DNA of 6,102 bases from Verrucomicrobiota bacterium (GCA_023426435.1 JAFAAS010000155.1:1-6102), one strand, 5' to 3'; counted from the first letter of the stretch, positions 1 through 5,664 are shown. The notes: generated by a model not told the origin, from the sequence alone. Program-made: numbers and translations.

Positions 1-1
1 C

Positions 2-766
2 CTCCTCACCACCACCTACAACCTCTCCGCCGCCAACGCCTGCGCCCTCGCGGAACACTTCCTCCTCCAATCCCAAATCTCCGTCATCCCCACCTCCGAC
101 TTCTTCCTCGTCGAGCTGTATCGAGAAAACGACTACCTCCACTACTTCTTCCACTCCCTCATCGGCCGCTCCGCCAACGACGCCCTTTCGCGCATCGTCG
201 CCCAGCGCGTCCAACACACCAAGGGCGGCAACGCGCTCGTCACCATCGACGACTACGGCTTCCTCCTCAGCCTGCGTTCGTTTCAATTCATGTCGCCCGA
301 CGATCTTCGCGCGCTCTTCCGCCGCGACGACGCCGAAGCCGATCTTCGCACCGCGCTCGCCGACGCCTCTCTCGTCAAATGGCAGTTCCGCGGCGTCGCC
401 CAAACCGGCCTCATGGTCCCTCGCCGCATCCGCGGCACCGAGCGCGGCGTGCGCATGCTCCAATGGAGTTCCGAAATCCTCTTCGAAGTTCTCCGCCAAC
501 ACGAACCCGACCACCCACTCCTCGTCGAGGCCTACGCCGAAGCCACGCTCCGCTTCCTCGATCTTCCCCGCGCCCTCGCCTTCCTCGACGAGGTCCACAC
601 GCGGCCCTGGGACATCCGCGAGATCGATCGCGTCAGCCCATTTTCCTTCGGCATCTACGTGAGCAAAATCAAAGAAACCATGACCCTCGAAGATCCCGAA
701 ACGACCATCGAACGCCTCTACCACGCCATGTATGGCGAGCGGCCACTCGTGCCGTCGCCCTTGTGA
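2..766 (+). CDS. Ligase-associated DEXH-box helicase (Lhr-type), C-terminal part
   Basis: This is the 3' end of a gene cut by the left window edge; the frame is open from base 2, giving 254 residues before TGA at 764-766. The helicase core must lie upstream. What remains matches the C-terminal region of Lhr-type ATP-dependent 3'-5' DNA helicases: HYFFHSLIGRSANDALSR (fragment residues 47-64), DDYGFLL (83-89), FRGVAQTGLMVPRR, then WSSEILFEVL (155-164) and EPDHPLL (168-174). Family members are about 800-870 residues, so roughly the last third is present. In the ligase-associated cluster this helicase occurs with a metallophosphoesterase endonuclease, an exonuclease and an ATP-dependent DNA ligase. 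The phosphoesterase follows here, which supports this subtype over a stand-alone long Lhr. No frameshift or premature stop is visible. An internal ATG at 290 is not the true start, because conserved family sequence precedes it. The precise substrate in vivo is not shown by the sequence. Confidence 0.9.
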   Translation, partial: LLTTTYNLSAANACALAEHFLLQSQISVIPTSDFFLVELYRENDYLHYFFHSLIGRSANDALSRIVAQRVQHTKGGNALVTIDDYGFLLSLRSFQFMSPDDLRALFRRDDAEADLRTALADASLVKWQFRGVAQTGLMVPRRIRGTERGVRMLQWSSEILFEVLRQHEPDHPLLVEAYAEATLRFLDLPRALAFLDEVHTRPWDIREIDRVSPFSFGIYVSKIKETMTLEDPETTIERLYHAMYGERPLVPSPL

Positions 767-805
767 CCACTCTACCCACCGCCATACACCAATATCCCAT
801 CTGTC

Positions 806-826
806 ATTCTGAGCGAAGCGAAGAAT
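806..826 (+). repeat. Dispersed intergenic hairpin repeat (SERSEES type)
   Basis: The 114-bp gap between helicase and pdeM contains GTCATTCTGAGCGAAGCG and its continuation AAGAATC (804-827). I recognise this as a repeat found between genes in many unrelated bacteria; spurious translations of it read CHSERSEES. It folds as outer arms ATTCT (806-810) and AGAAT (822-826), a GA facing GA step (811-812 and 820-821), then GC-GAA-GC (813-819). GCGAAGC is a known exceptionally stable DNA mini-hairpin. No transposase is nearby. Family membership is recalled rather than searched. Confidence 0.75.
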
Positions 827-880
827 CCACGCGTTCGCCCACCATCGTCCCTCGCCCGTCCGCCCTGCCTCGCACGCTTC

Positions 881-1552
881 ATGGCAGCCACCCGATACAC
901 GCGCCTCGAATTCCTCCCCCACCACTGGATCGACTCCCGCCTCGCCCTCTGGCTTTCCGTTCCGCGCCTGCTCGTCGTCGCCGATCTCCACTGGGGCTAC
1001 GTCGAAAGCCACCGCGCCCGCGGCAACCTGCTTCCCGCATGGGGCGACGCCGACATCGCCCAACGTCTCACGTCCCTCATCGCCGACTACCAACCCGCCG
1101 AAATGATCTGGCTCGGCGACTCCCTGCACACGCTCAACGGCCGCCGCGCCGCCGACGATTTCCTCCGCTCCACGCAACTTCCCATCACCATCATCGGCGG
1201 CAATCACGACGCCCGTTGGTCGCACGCCGAAAACCGCACCTTCGTCATTCGTCCGCCGTTCTATTTTCACCACGGCGATCGTCCCGCCGCGCACACCGTT
1301 CCTCCCGATCACATGGAAATCATCGGACACTTCCATCCCGCCCTCGCCTTCTCCGACGGCGCCGGCACCCGCCTGAAACTCCCCGCCCTCGTCGCATCGC
1401 CGCGCCGCTTCATCCTCCCCGCCTTTTCGCCTTGGGCCGCCGGCACGCCCTGGCATCCGGAATTTCCCGACGAAACCATCTACGGAATTGGCACGAAACG
1501 AATCTTTACAGTGTCACGTGGGCTTCACCAAAAAGAACCCTTTCGCCCATGA
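881..1552 (+). CDS. pdeM: Ligase-associated DNA damage response endonuclease PdeM (metallophosphoesterase)
   Basis: This is a 223-residue calcineurin-like metallophosphoesterase, a normal length for the family. The binuclear-metal motifs are all present in order: D35-L-H37, G79-D80 within LGDSLH, G107-N108-H109-D110, H131-G-D, and G149-H150-F-H152-P. The Pseudomonas putida homologue (MPE) is a manganese-dependent single-strand DNA endonuclease from the same repair gene cluster, so cytoplasmic DNA cleavage during repair is the likely role. The upstream helicase fragment fits that cluster. ATG 881 is the first ATG, GTG or TTG in this frame after the helicase stop, although no clear Shine-Dalgarno precedes it. 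The gene is 114 nt downstream of the helicase and overlaps the next gene by 4 nt. Departures from the usual family look: HHGD where HxP is common, and LPAFSPWAAG where an FGxxTGG-like end is common. The tail after about residue 205 is poorly conserved. Substrate in this organism is inferred. Confidence 0.9.
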   Translation: MAATRYTRLEFLPHHWIDSRLALWLSVPRLLVVADLHWGYVESHRARGNLLPAWGDADIAQRLTSLIADYQPAEMIWLGDSLHTLNGRRAADDFLRSTQLPITIIGGNHDARWSHAENRTFVIRPPFYFHHGDRPAAHTVPPDHMEIIGHFHPALAFSDGAGTRLKLPALVASPRRFILPAFSPWAAGTPWHPEFPDETIYGIGTKRIFTVSRGLHQKEPFRP

Positions 1553-2322
1553 AAACCCTCCGCCTCCTCCTTCTCACCGCGCTCTGCGTGCTCCCCGCCG
1601 CCGCGGCCGAGCAGCTTGGATTGCGCGAGGGCGAAGCGCTCACTTATCGCGTGAGCTGGGGAATTTTTCAAAAAGCCGGCGAAATCAAAATCACCACCGC
1701 CGCCGAAACCAACGACGGCGTTCCGCAAACCGTCGTCACTACGAGCACCAACACCACCGGCGTCCTCAAGCGTCTCTTCCCTTTCAGCGCCCGCGCCGAA
1801 TCCATCTTCAACCGCAACACCGGCCGCCTCGACGTTCACACCGAGGCCAGCGCCAGCGGCAAGAAGCGCACCAACATGGCCCTCGTCTTCGACTACGACA
1901 CCATGACGGCCCGCTACAGCGACTTCGTCGAAACCCACAAAAGCACCACCGTCCCCATCCCGCCGCCGGGCTACCCGAAGGATCTCATCACCACGCTCAT
2001 TCACACGCGCACGTGGGATCTCCAGCCCGGCGAGAAACAGGACGCCGACGTCGTCTTCGAAGACGACATCTACCAACTCACCATCTACGCGCTCGGCTAC
2101 GAAACCGTCGAAACCCCGCTCGGTCGTTTCAAAACCCTGAAGCTCGAACCGCGCATGGAAAAAACTCCCCCTCTCGGCATGTTCCGCCGCGGCTCGAAAG
2201 TTCACGTCTGGATCGCCGTCGAAGACCCGCGCCGCCTCCCCGTAAAGTTCGAAGTCGAATTCAAATTCGGCGCCGGCGTCTCCACCCTCATCGACTACGA
2301 GCCCCCCGAGTCCGCCCGGTAG
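1549..2322 (+). CDS. DUF3108 domain-containing secreted protein
   Basis: This 257-residue protein starts at ATG 1549, inside the ATGA that also ends pdeM, so translation is probably coupled. Residues 1-20 form a Sec signal peptide: a basic start (MKTLR), a Leu-rich core, and an AAAA-E cleavage region with no lipobox cysteine. The mature part carries DUF3108 hallmarks: GEALTYRVSWGIFQKAGE (28-45), D/E-rich DADVVFEDD (165-173), YETVETPLGRFKTLKLE (184-200), and VWIAVEDPRRLPVKFEVEF (220-238). Members are beta-rich envelope proteins of about 220-270 residues without an established biochemical role. Location is therefore probably periplasmic or envelope. Its coupling to a DNA endonuclease gene is functionally puzzling and may only reflect compact packing. 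The last codon and the TAG stop lie inside a repeat hairpin beginning at 2318, so the C-terminus may have been set by that repeat. Function unknown. Confidence 0.85.
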   Translation: MKTLRLLLLTALCVLPAAAAEQLGLREGEALTYRVSWGIFQKAGEIKITTAAETNDGVPQTVVTTSTNTTGVLKRLFPFSARAESIFNRNTGRLDVHTEASASGKKRTNMALVFDYDTMTARYSDFVETHKSTTVPIPPPGYPKDLITTLIHTRTWDLQPGEKQDADVVFEDDIYQLTIYALGYETVETPLGRFKTLKLEPRMEKTPPLGMFRRGSKVHVWIAVEDPRRLPVKFEVEFKFGAGVSTLIDYEPPESAR

Positions 2323-2352
2323 GGCGAGGCCTCCGGCCGAGCCGCCGCTACC
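2318..2352 (+). repeat. 21-nt-core hairpin repeat, copy A, supplying the upstream stop codon
   Basis: The core at 2323-2343 reads GGC, GA, GGCC, loop TCC, GGCC, GA, GCC. That gives seven Watson-Crick pairs around a tandem GA/GA step and a 3-nt loop. Outer arms GGTAG (2318-2322) and CTACC (2348-2352) can pair if GCCG (2344-2347) bulges out. The TAG at 2320-2322 is the stop of the DUF3108 gene. A related copy lies at 3299-3324 with the same spacing. I recall similar GTAGGGCGAGGCCTCCGG elements between genes in Opitutaceae, but this was not searched. Confidence 0.75.
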
Positions 2353-2412
2353 CGCTCGCCCCTGGCAAAACGCAACCCGCCCCGCCTCGTCGGAGTAAGC
2401 GTTTCGCTCGCC

Positions 2413-2447
2413 CACAGAGCCCAGAGAAAGCCACCGGTTTCTCTGTG
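2413..2447. repeat. Inverted repeat in the convergent gap (weak terminator candidate)
   Basis: CAGAGAAA (2422-2429) pairs perfectly with TTTCTCTG (2438-2445) across an 8-nt loop. An alternative stem uses CACAGAG (2413-2419) with CTCTGTG (2441-2447). It lies between two genes that converge, where a two-way terminator would be expected. Neither strand shows a following T-run, so a standard intrinsic terminator is not supported. The arms are also units of the neighbouring period-8 repeat in opposite orientation, which may be the whole explanation. Confidence 0.5.
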
Positions 2448-2464
2448 CCTTTGTGCCTCCGTGG
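2441..2464 (+). repeat. Degenerate period-8 tandem repeat (CTCTGTGC units)
   Basis: Three 8-nt units stand in a row: CTCTGTGC (2441-2448), CTTTGTGC (2449-2456) and CTCCGTGG (2457-2464), followed by TTCGC. The reverse complement is the familiar CCACGGAGGCACAAAGGCAC type seen dispersed between genes in many bacteria; spurious translations resemble NHGGTKAQR. The resemblance is recalled, not searched. Confidence 0.7.
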
Positions 2465-2516
2465 TTCGCAAAATCCGCTCCGAAAATCAATTCGTGGTTC
2501 TCACCTGCAGGCTGAC

Positions 2517-2542
2517 CTTCGCGGTTCTTCGCGCTCTTCGCG
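2517..2542 (+). repeat. Degenerate CTTCGCG repeat, three units
   Basis: The unit CTTCGCG occurs at 2517-2523, 2527-2533 and 2536-2542, separated by GTT and CT. It lies 21 nt before the stop end of the glycosylase gene and makes no ORF of its own that I would accept. It belongs to the same kind of dispersed intergenic repeat as the period-8 block about 55 nt upstream. Confidence 0.65.
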
Positions 2543-2563
2543 GTAGCACCGCAGGATCGACAC

Positions 2564-3187
2564 CTATTTCTCCCACACAAACCTCCAGGGCTTCTTCGCC
2601 CAAATCTCCCCCGCATAATCCACCCCGATCCGCGGCGTCGCCTTCACCTTACTGCGCCGCACGCGCACGCCGCGATCCTCCAGCCACAGCCCGCTCGCCG
2701 GATCCGCCGCCGCACGATTCAGCTTCCGGTCGATCTCAAGGCGCTTCGTCACGCGCCCCGGCCCGCTGATGCCTTCGACTCCGCGAATCAAAATCGCCGC
2801 CGGCGCCCCCGCAGGGCCCGTCACGAGATTCAGCATCTCGTGAATCCCGTAACACAAATACACATACCAAATCCCGCCCGCACGATAGAGCACTTCCGTC
2901 CGCGGCGTGCAGCCCGCTTTTGCATGACACGCCAGATCATGCTCTCCCACGTAAGCCTCCGTCTCCGTGATCATCCGCGCTTCTTCGCGCCCATCCGCGA
3001 ATCTCCTCACCAGATATTTTCCAATCAACCACCGCGCAATCGTCACCGTTTTCACCGACTGAAATCGCTCCGGCCCAATCACCGCCGCCCGCCGCCCGTC
3101 GCCGTAACCGACGTCCGTTCCTTGATCGTTTGAGAAATCAGCCGCACGCATGCTCGCGAAATCGTTCAGCATCGCTGAACGACTCAT
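2564..3187 (-). CDS. aag: DNA-3-methyladenine glycosylase, AAG/MPG family
   Basis: This 207-residue protein belongs to the monofunctional AAG/MPG glycosylase family, which cuts the N-glycosidic bond of alkylated or deaminated purines to start base excision repair. Positions equivalent to human AAG active-site residues are all visible: E77 (human E125, water activation), Y79 (Y127), H88 (H136), Y110 (Y159), Y113 (Y162, DNA intercalation) and N120 (N169). They lie in ITETEAYVGEHDLACHA (73-89) and WYVYLCYGIHEMLN (107-120). SGPGRVTKRL (141-150), SGLWLEDRG (165-173) and PRIGVDYAGEIWAKKPWRF (185-203) complete the family pattern. ATG 3187 is chosen because AAGGAG lies 8 nt upstream of it. A TTG at 3247 would add 20 unconserved residues, and ATG at 3172 or 3151 lacks a good ribosome site. 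The first 40 residues are not conserved. It is transcribed alone, convergent with the DUF3108 gene and divergent from the transporter. Its codon choice (GCG, CTG) differs sharply from its neighbours. Confidence 0.93.
   Translation of the reverse strand: MSRSAMLNDFASMRAADFSNDQGTDVGYGDGRRAAVIGPERFQSVKTVTIARWLIGKYLVRRFADGREEARMITETEAYVGEHDLACHAKAGCTPRTEVLYRAGGIWYVYLCYGIHEMLNLVTGPAGAPAAILIRGVEGISGPGRVTKRLEIDRKLNRAAADPASGLWLEDRGVRVRRSKVKATPRIGVDYAGEIWAKKPWRFVWEK
3162..3182 (-). repeat. Perfect 9-bp inverted repeat at the glycosylase 5' end
   Basis: TCGTTCAGC (3162-3170) and GCTGAACGA (3174-3182) are perfect reverse complements around the loop ATC. In the glycosylase mRNA the stem begins at the sixth base of the reading frame if ATG 3187 is used, and it contains the alternative ATG at 3172. 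It would lie under the initiating ribosome, so an effect on translation is possible. It could equally be a DNA operator if the true start is further downstream. Confidence 0.6.
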
Positions 3188-3195
3188 CCGCGCAA

Positions 3196-3201
3196 CTCCT
3201 T
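3196..3201 (-). promoter_or_regulatory. Ribosome binding site deciding the glycosylase start
   Basis: On the - strand this reads AAGGAG, followed by 8 nt and then ATG at 3187. It is the best Shine-Dalgarno sequence I found in the window and is the reason the start is placed at 3187 rather than at TTG 3247. Confidence 0.7.
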
Positions 3202-3298
3202 CGACGTCCCCGCACCGCTTGACGCCCAAGTCCCACCCCGTATTCAAACCCCGGATGCTCTCCCCTGCCCGGCTCCTTCGATCCGCTCCACGGCCAGA

Positions 3299-3324
3299 GG
3301 CAGGGCGCGTTGTCCCAACGCGCC
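3299..3324 (+). repeat. 21-nt-core hairpin repeat, copy B, before the MFS start
   Basis: The core at 3304-3324 reads GGC, GC, GTTG, loop TCC, CAAC, GC, GCC, a perfect 9-bp stem with a 3-nt loop. The preceding GGCAG (3299-3303) matches GGTAG before copy A, and the core spacing is identical to copy A at 2323-2343. A GGAA ribosome-site-like sequence (3325-3328) follows directly, 6 nt before the GTG start of the transporter. The hairpin would therefore stand at the edge of the ribosome landing site. Confidence 0.7.
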
Positions 3325-3334
3325 GGAACGCTCC

Positions 3335-4768
3335 GTGAACGAAAACCCACCTCCTCTCTCCGCCGGCGCCCTATCCATCCGCCAGCGCAAAGCCGACCTC
3401 CAGCGCAGCCTCGATCTCTGCGTGCGCGACGGGCTCGTCGCCATGCCGATCGTCACGATGTCGCTTCCGGTGAATGTCTTCATCACCGCGCTCGTCACGA
3501 AAGGCTGGGAACTCCCGAAGCCCGCCATCGGCCTGCTCACCGCAATGCCGTTCCTCGCGAACTTCATGCAGGTTTTTCTCGTTCCTTTCCTCACCCGCCT
3601 CCGCCCGCCCAAAACCCTCACGGTCCTCAACGCTTCCCTCAACGCCGTCTGCTGGCTCGTGCTCGCCGGCATGCTCGAATTCCTCCCGCGCGACCACCCC
3701 GCCCTCGCCGCCCGCGCGTTCACGATTTGGTTTTTCGTCGCCAGCCTGTTCGGCGCACTCGCCGGCGTCACGTGGAACGCCTGGATCCAGGAATGGGTCC
3801 CCGCCCGTCTCCGCGGCAAATACTTCGGCCGCCGCAATCGCGTCCTCCAAATCTCGCTGCTCTCCTTCCTCCTCGGCGCCGGTTGGATCCTCGCGCGCTG
3901 GGACTACGCCGTGGGCGCCTTTCAATCCATCATCGTGGGCGCGGTCATTCTCCGCGCCTTCTCGATCTACTCGCAATGGATCAGCCCCACGCGTCCGCAT
4001 CGTCCCATCGTCCCGTCTAAACTTTCCCTCGCCGACCAAATCGGCGTCGTGAAACGCTCGCGCTCGTTCCTGTGGTTCATCGCCTTCGGCGCCGTCTGGT
4101 CTTTCGCCGCCAATTGCTTCGGCCCGTTCTACCACGTCTTCATGTTCGAGCAGCTCAATCTCTCCGCCTGGGACGTCGGTATTCTCTCGACCGTCTCCGC
4201 CCTCGGCGGCGCGCTCGCGCTCCCCGGCTGGGGCCGCCTTCTCGACCGTTTCGGCAACCGCCCGGTCATGGTCTGCTCCCTTCTCGTCTGGCAAACCGTG
4301 AACCTCCTCTGGTGTTTTCTCACTCCGGAGAACAACACCATCGTCTATCTCATCTGGGCGCTCGGCGGCATGACGTCCATGGGCGCCATCGCCAGCTCCG
4401 GCTTCGTCCTGGGCCAATTCACGATTCTCCTCCGCCTCATTCCACTCGAAGCCAAGAGTCTCGCCATCGGCCTCAACCTCGCCGTCACCTCGCTCGCCGC
4501 CGCCATCGCCCCGATCCTGGGCGGCCTCATTCTTCGCTGGGGCTTCCAACGTTTCGAAGATCCCATCGCCGTTTACCACGCCTGTTTCGTTCTCCAACCC
4601 TTGCTCGCCGTCGCCGGCTGCGTCCTCTTGCTCCGCGTCGAAGAACCGCGCGCCTCTCCTCTCACGATGGTCTTCGGCGCCATGCGCAACATCCGCACGC
4701 TGAGCGGCGTCCTCGGCCTCGACTTCCTCATCAACTACGTCTTCTACCGCCCCACCAGGAAACCCTGA
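3335..4768 (+). CDS. MFS transporter
   Basis: This 477-residue polytopic inner-membrane protein has about 12 hydrophobic segments, e.g. near residues 39-54, 66-87, 96-116, 127-146, 170-187, 195-213, 245-266, 280-297, 309-328, 335-366, 376-400 and 414-434. Motif-A-like sequence GWGRLLDRFGNRP (298-310) marks the second half of a major facilitator superfamily carrier. WNAWIQEWVPARLRGKYFGRRN (147-168, here given as one motif region with key W147, P156, R160-G161 and R166-R167-N168) is typical of the first-half loop in a group of uncharacterised bacterial MFS proteins. The substrate cannot be read from sequence. GTG 3335 is chosen because a weak GGAA site precedes it by 6 nt and no other start in frame lies close; the next Met is residue 37, too far into the fold. 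A sugar-kinase-like gene starts 5 nt downstream, so uptake of a sugar or glycoside is a reasonable inference only. Confidence 0.85.
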   Translation: MNENPPPLSAGALSIRQRKADLQRSLDLCVRDGLVAMPIVTMSLPVNVFITALVTKGWELPKPAIGLLTAMPFLANFMQVFLVPFLTRLRPPKTLTVLNASLNAVCWLVLAGMLEFLPRDHPALAARAFTIWFFVASLFGALAGVTWNAWIQEWVPARLRGKYFGRRNRVLQISLLSFLLGAGWILARWDYAVGAFQSIIVGAVILRAFSIYSQWISPTRPHRPIVPSKLSLADQIGVVKRSRSFLWFIAFGAVWSFAANCFGPFYHVFMFEQLNLSAWDVGILSTVSALGGALALPGWGRLLDRFGNRPVMVCSLLVWQTVNLLWCFLTPENNTIVYLIWALGGMTSMGAIASSGFVLGQFTILLRLIPLEAKSLAIGLNLAVTSLAAAIAPILGGLILRWGFQRFEDPIAVYHACFVLQPLLAVAGCVLLLRVEEPRASPLTMVFGAMRNIRTLSGVLGLDFLINYVFYRPTRKP

Positions 4769-4773
4769 CGTTC

Positions 4774-5664
4774 ATGTCTTCCGCGCCCCACGTTTACACG
4801 CTGACCAGCAACCTTCTCGCCGAACGCACCTTCGAGTTTTCCCACTGGTCCCCGGGCAAAACCCAGCGCGCCTCCACCGAATCGTTCCAAGTCGGCGGCA
4901 AGGGCATCAATGTATCCAAGATGCTCACACGTCTCGGCCTCGCCAACACCGCCCTCTGCTTCACCGGCGGCGCGCCCGGCGCCGAATGCGAGGCCTGGCT
5001 CCACGCCCGCTTCGTCAACTTCCGCTCCTTCGACACCGGCCGCCCCACCCGCACCGGCACCGTCGTGCGCGCCGCCGGTCAGCCCGAAACCACTTTCCTC
5101 GGGCCCGATGTCGCTCCTTCCCGCGCCGCCATCGCGGCCTGCGCCGACTTCCTCAACGCCCAGCCCGACGGACATCTCCTCGCCCTCTGCGGCAGCATCC
5201 CCGGTTGGGACACCGCCGACTTCGACCCGCTTCGCGACGCCGTCACTCGCTGGAACGAACGCGGCACGCTCGCGGTCGACACCTACGGCCCGCCGTTGAA
5301 GTGGTTCGCCACCCGCCCCGCCGCCCTCGTCAAAATCAACGCCGCCGAATTCCGCACGCTTCACGACGCCCTTCAACCGCTCTCCAAATCCCTCGCCGAA
5401 ATCACGAACCGCTCCCCGGTCGAAGCATGGATCGTCACCGACGGCCCCGAACCCGTCTGGTTCGCCACGAAAACCGACGCTCCCGCCAACATCGCTCCGC
5501 CCGCCGTGAAAGAAGTTTCCGCCACCGGCTCCGGCGACGTCTTCTTCGCCAGCGTTCTCCGCTCCCTCTTCATCGATCGCGTGCCTCTCCGCGAAGCCGT
5601 CGCCGCCGCCCTCCCTCTCGCCGCCGCCAACGCCGCGCATCCGGCCATCGCCGAATTCCCCTAG
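4774..5664 (+). CDS. PfkB-family carbohydrate kinase (1-phosphofructokinase-like)
   Basis: This 296-residue cytoplasmic kinase belongs to the PfkB/ribokinase superfamily, closest in layout to the FruK/LacC (1-phosphofructokinase and tagatose-6-phosphate kinase) branch. The first signature is VGGKGINVSKMLTRLG (40-55). LCGSIPG (138-144), VKINAAEF (186-193), VTDG (221-224) and the ATP-site signature SATGSGD (249-255) follow, with D255 as the expected catalytic base. The N-terminus reads YTLTSNLLAERTF (8-20) where FruK-type enzymes have TLNPALDRT, so the usual substrate-contacting Asp is replaced by Glu17 and NP by NL. The region around ETTFLGPD (105-112) lacks the NEPG seen in FruK and LacC. Substrate is therefore uncertain. 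ATG 4774 follows the transporter stop by 5 nt; AGGA at 4757-4760 is a distant ribosome site. The two genes are probably co-transcribed. A fruK annotation would go beyond what the motifs support. Confidence 0.85.
   Translation: MSSAPHVYTLTSNLLAERTFEFSHWSPGKTQRASTESFQVGGKGINVSKMLTRLGLANTALCFTGGAPGAECEAWLHARFVNFRSFDTGRPTRTGTVVRAAGQPETTFLGPDVAPSRAAIAACADFLNAQPDGHLLALCGSIPGWDTADFDPLRDAVTRWNERGTLAVDTYGPPLKWFATRPAALVKINAAEFRTLHDALQPLSKSLAEITNRSPVEAWIVTDGPEPVWFATKTDAPANIAPPAVKEVSATGSGDVFFASVLRSLFIDRVPLREAVAAALPLAAANAAHPAIAEFP

Noticed and set aside
379..1548. Long + strand open frame upstream of the DUF3108 start, overlapping helicase and pdeM
   Set aside because: Arg/Pro/His-rich shadow of two well-supported genes; it crosses the intergenic repeat and the real gene in this frame begins at the signal-peptide ATG 1549.
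2422..2460. Intrinsic terminator between the convergent genes
   Set aside because: A stem exists but no T-run follows on either strand, and the arms are explained by the repeat units.
2504..2511. CCTGCAGG palindrome
   Set aside because: An 8-bp palindrome is within chance for this length and composition and shows no link to the flanking repeats.
2441..2542. CRISPR-like array
   Set aside because: Units of 7-8 nt without spacers of regular length; no cas gene.
1525..2616. 363-codon antisense frame opposite the DUF3108 gene and the repeats
   Set aside because: Gly/Glu/Ala-rich shadow that runs through the repeats and into the end of the glycosylase gene; no domain seen.
3164..3181. Possible LexA operator in the palindrome CGTTC...GAACG
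   Set aside because: The verrucomicrobial LexA motif I know is TGTTC-N4-GAACA; here the half-sites are 9 nt apart inside and have C/G rather than T/A ends.
3188..3247. Longer glycosylase start at TTG 3247
   Set aside because: Adds 20 unconserved residues with only a poorly placed purine-rich stretch upstream, whereas ATG 3187 has AAGGAG at good spacing.
3371..4597. 408-codon antisense frame opposite the MFS gene
   Set aside because: Gly/Glu-rich composition expected from reading C-ending codons backwards; the + strand gives a coherent polytopic membrane protein.
4744..5640. 298-codon antisense frame opposite the kinase
   Set aside because: Same cause; the + strand carries all PfkB motifs in order.
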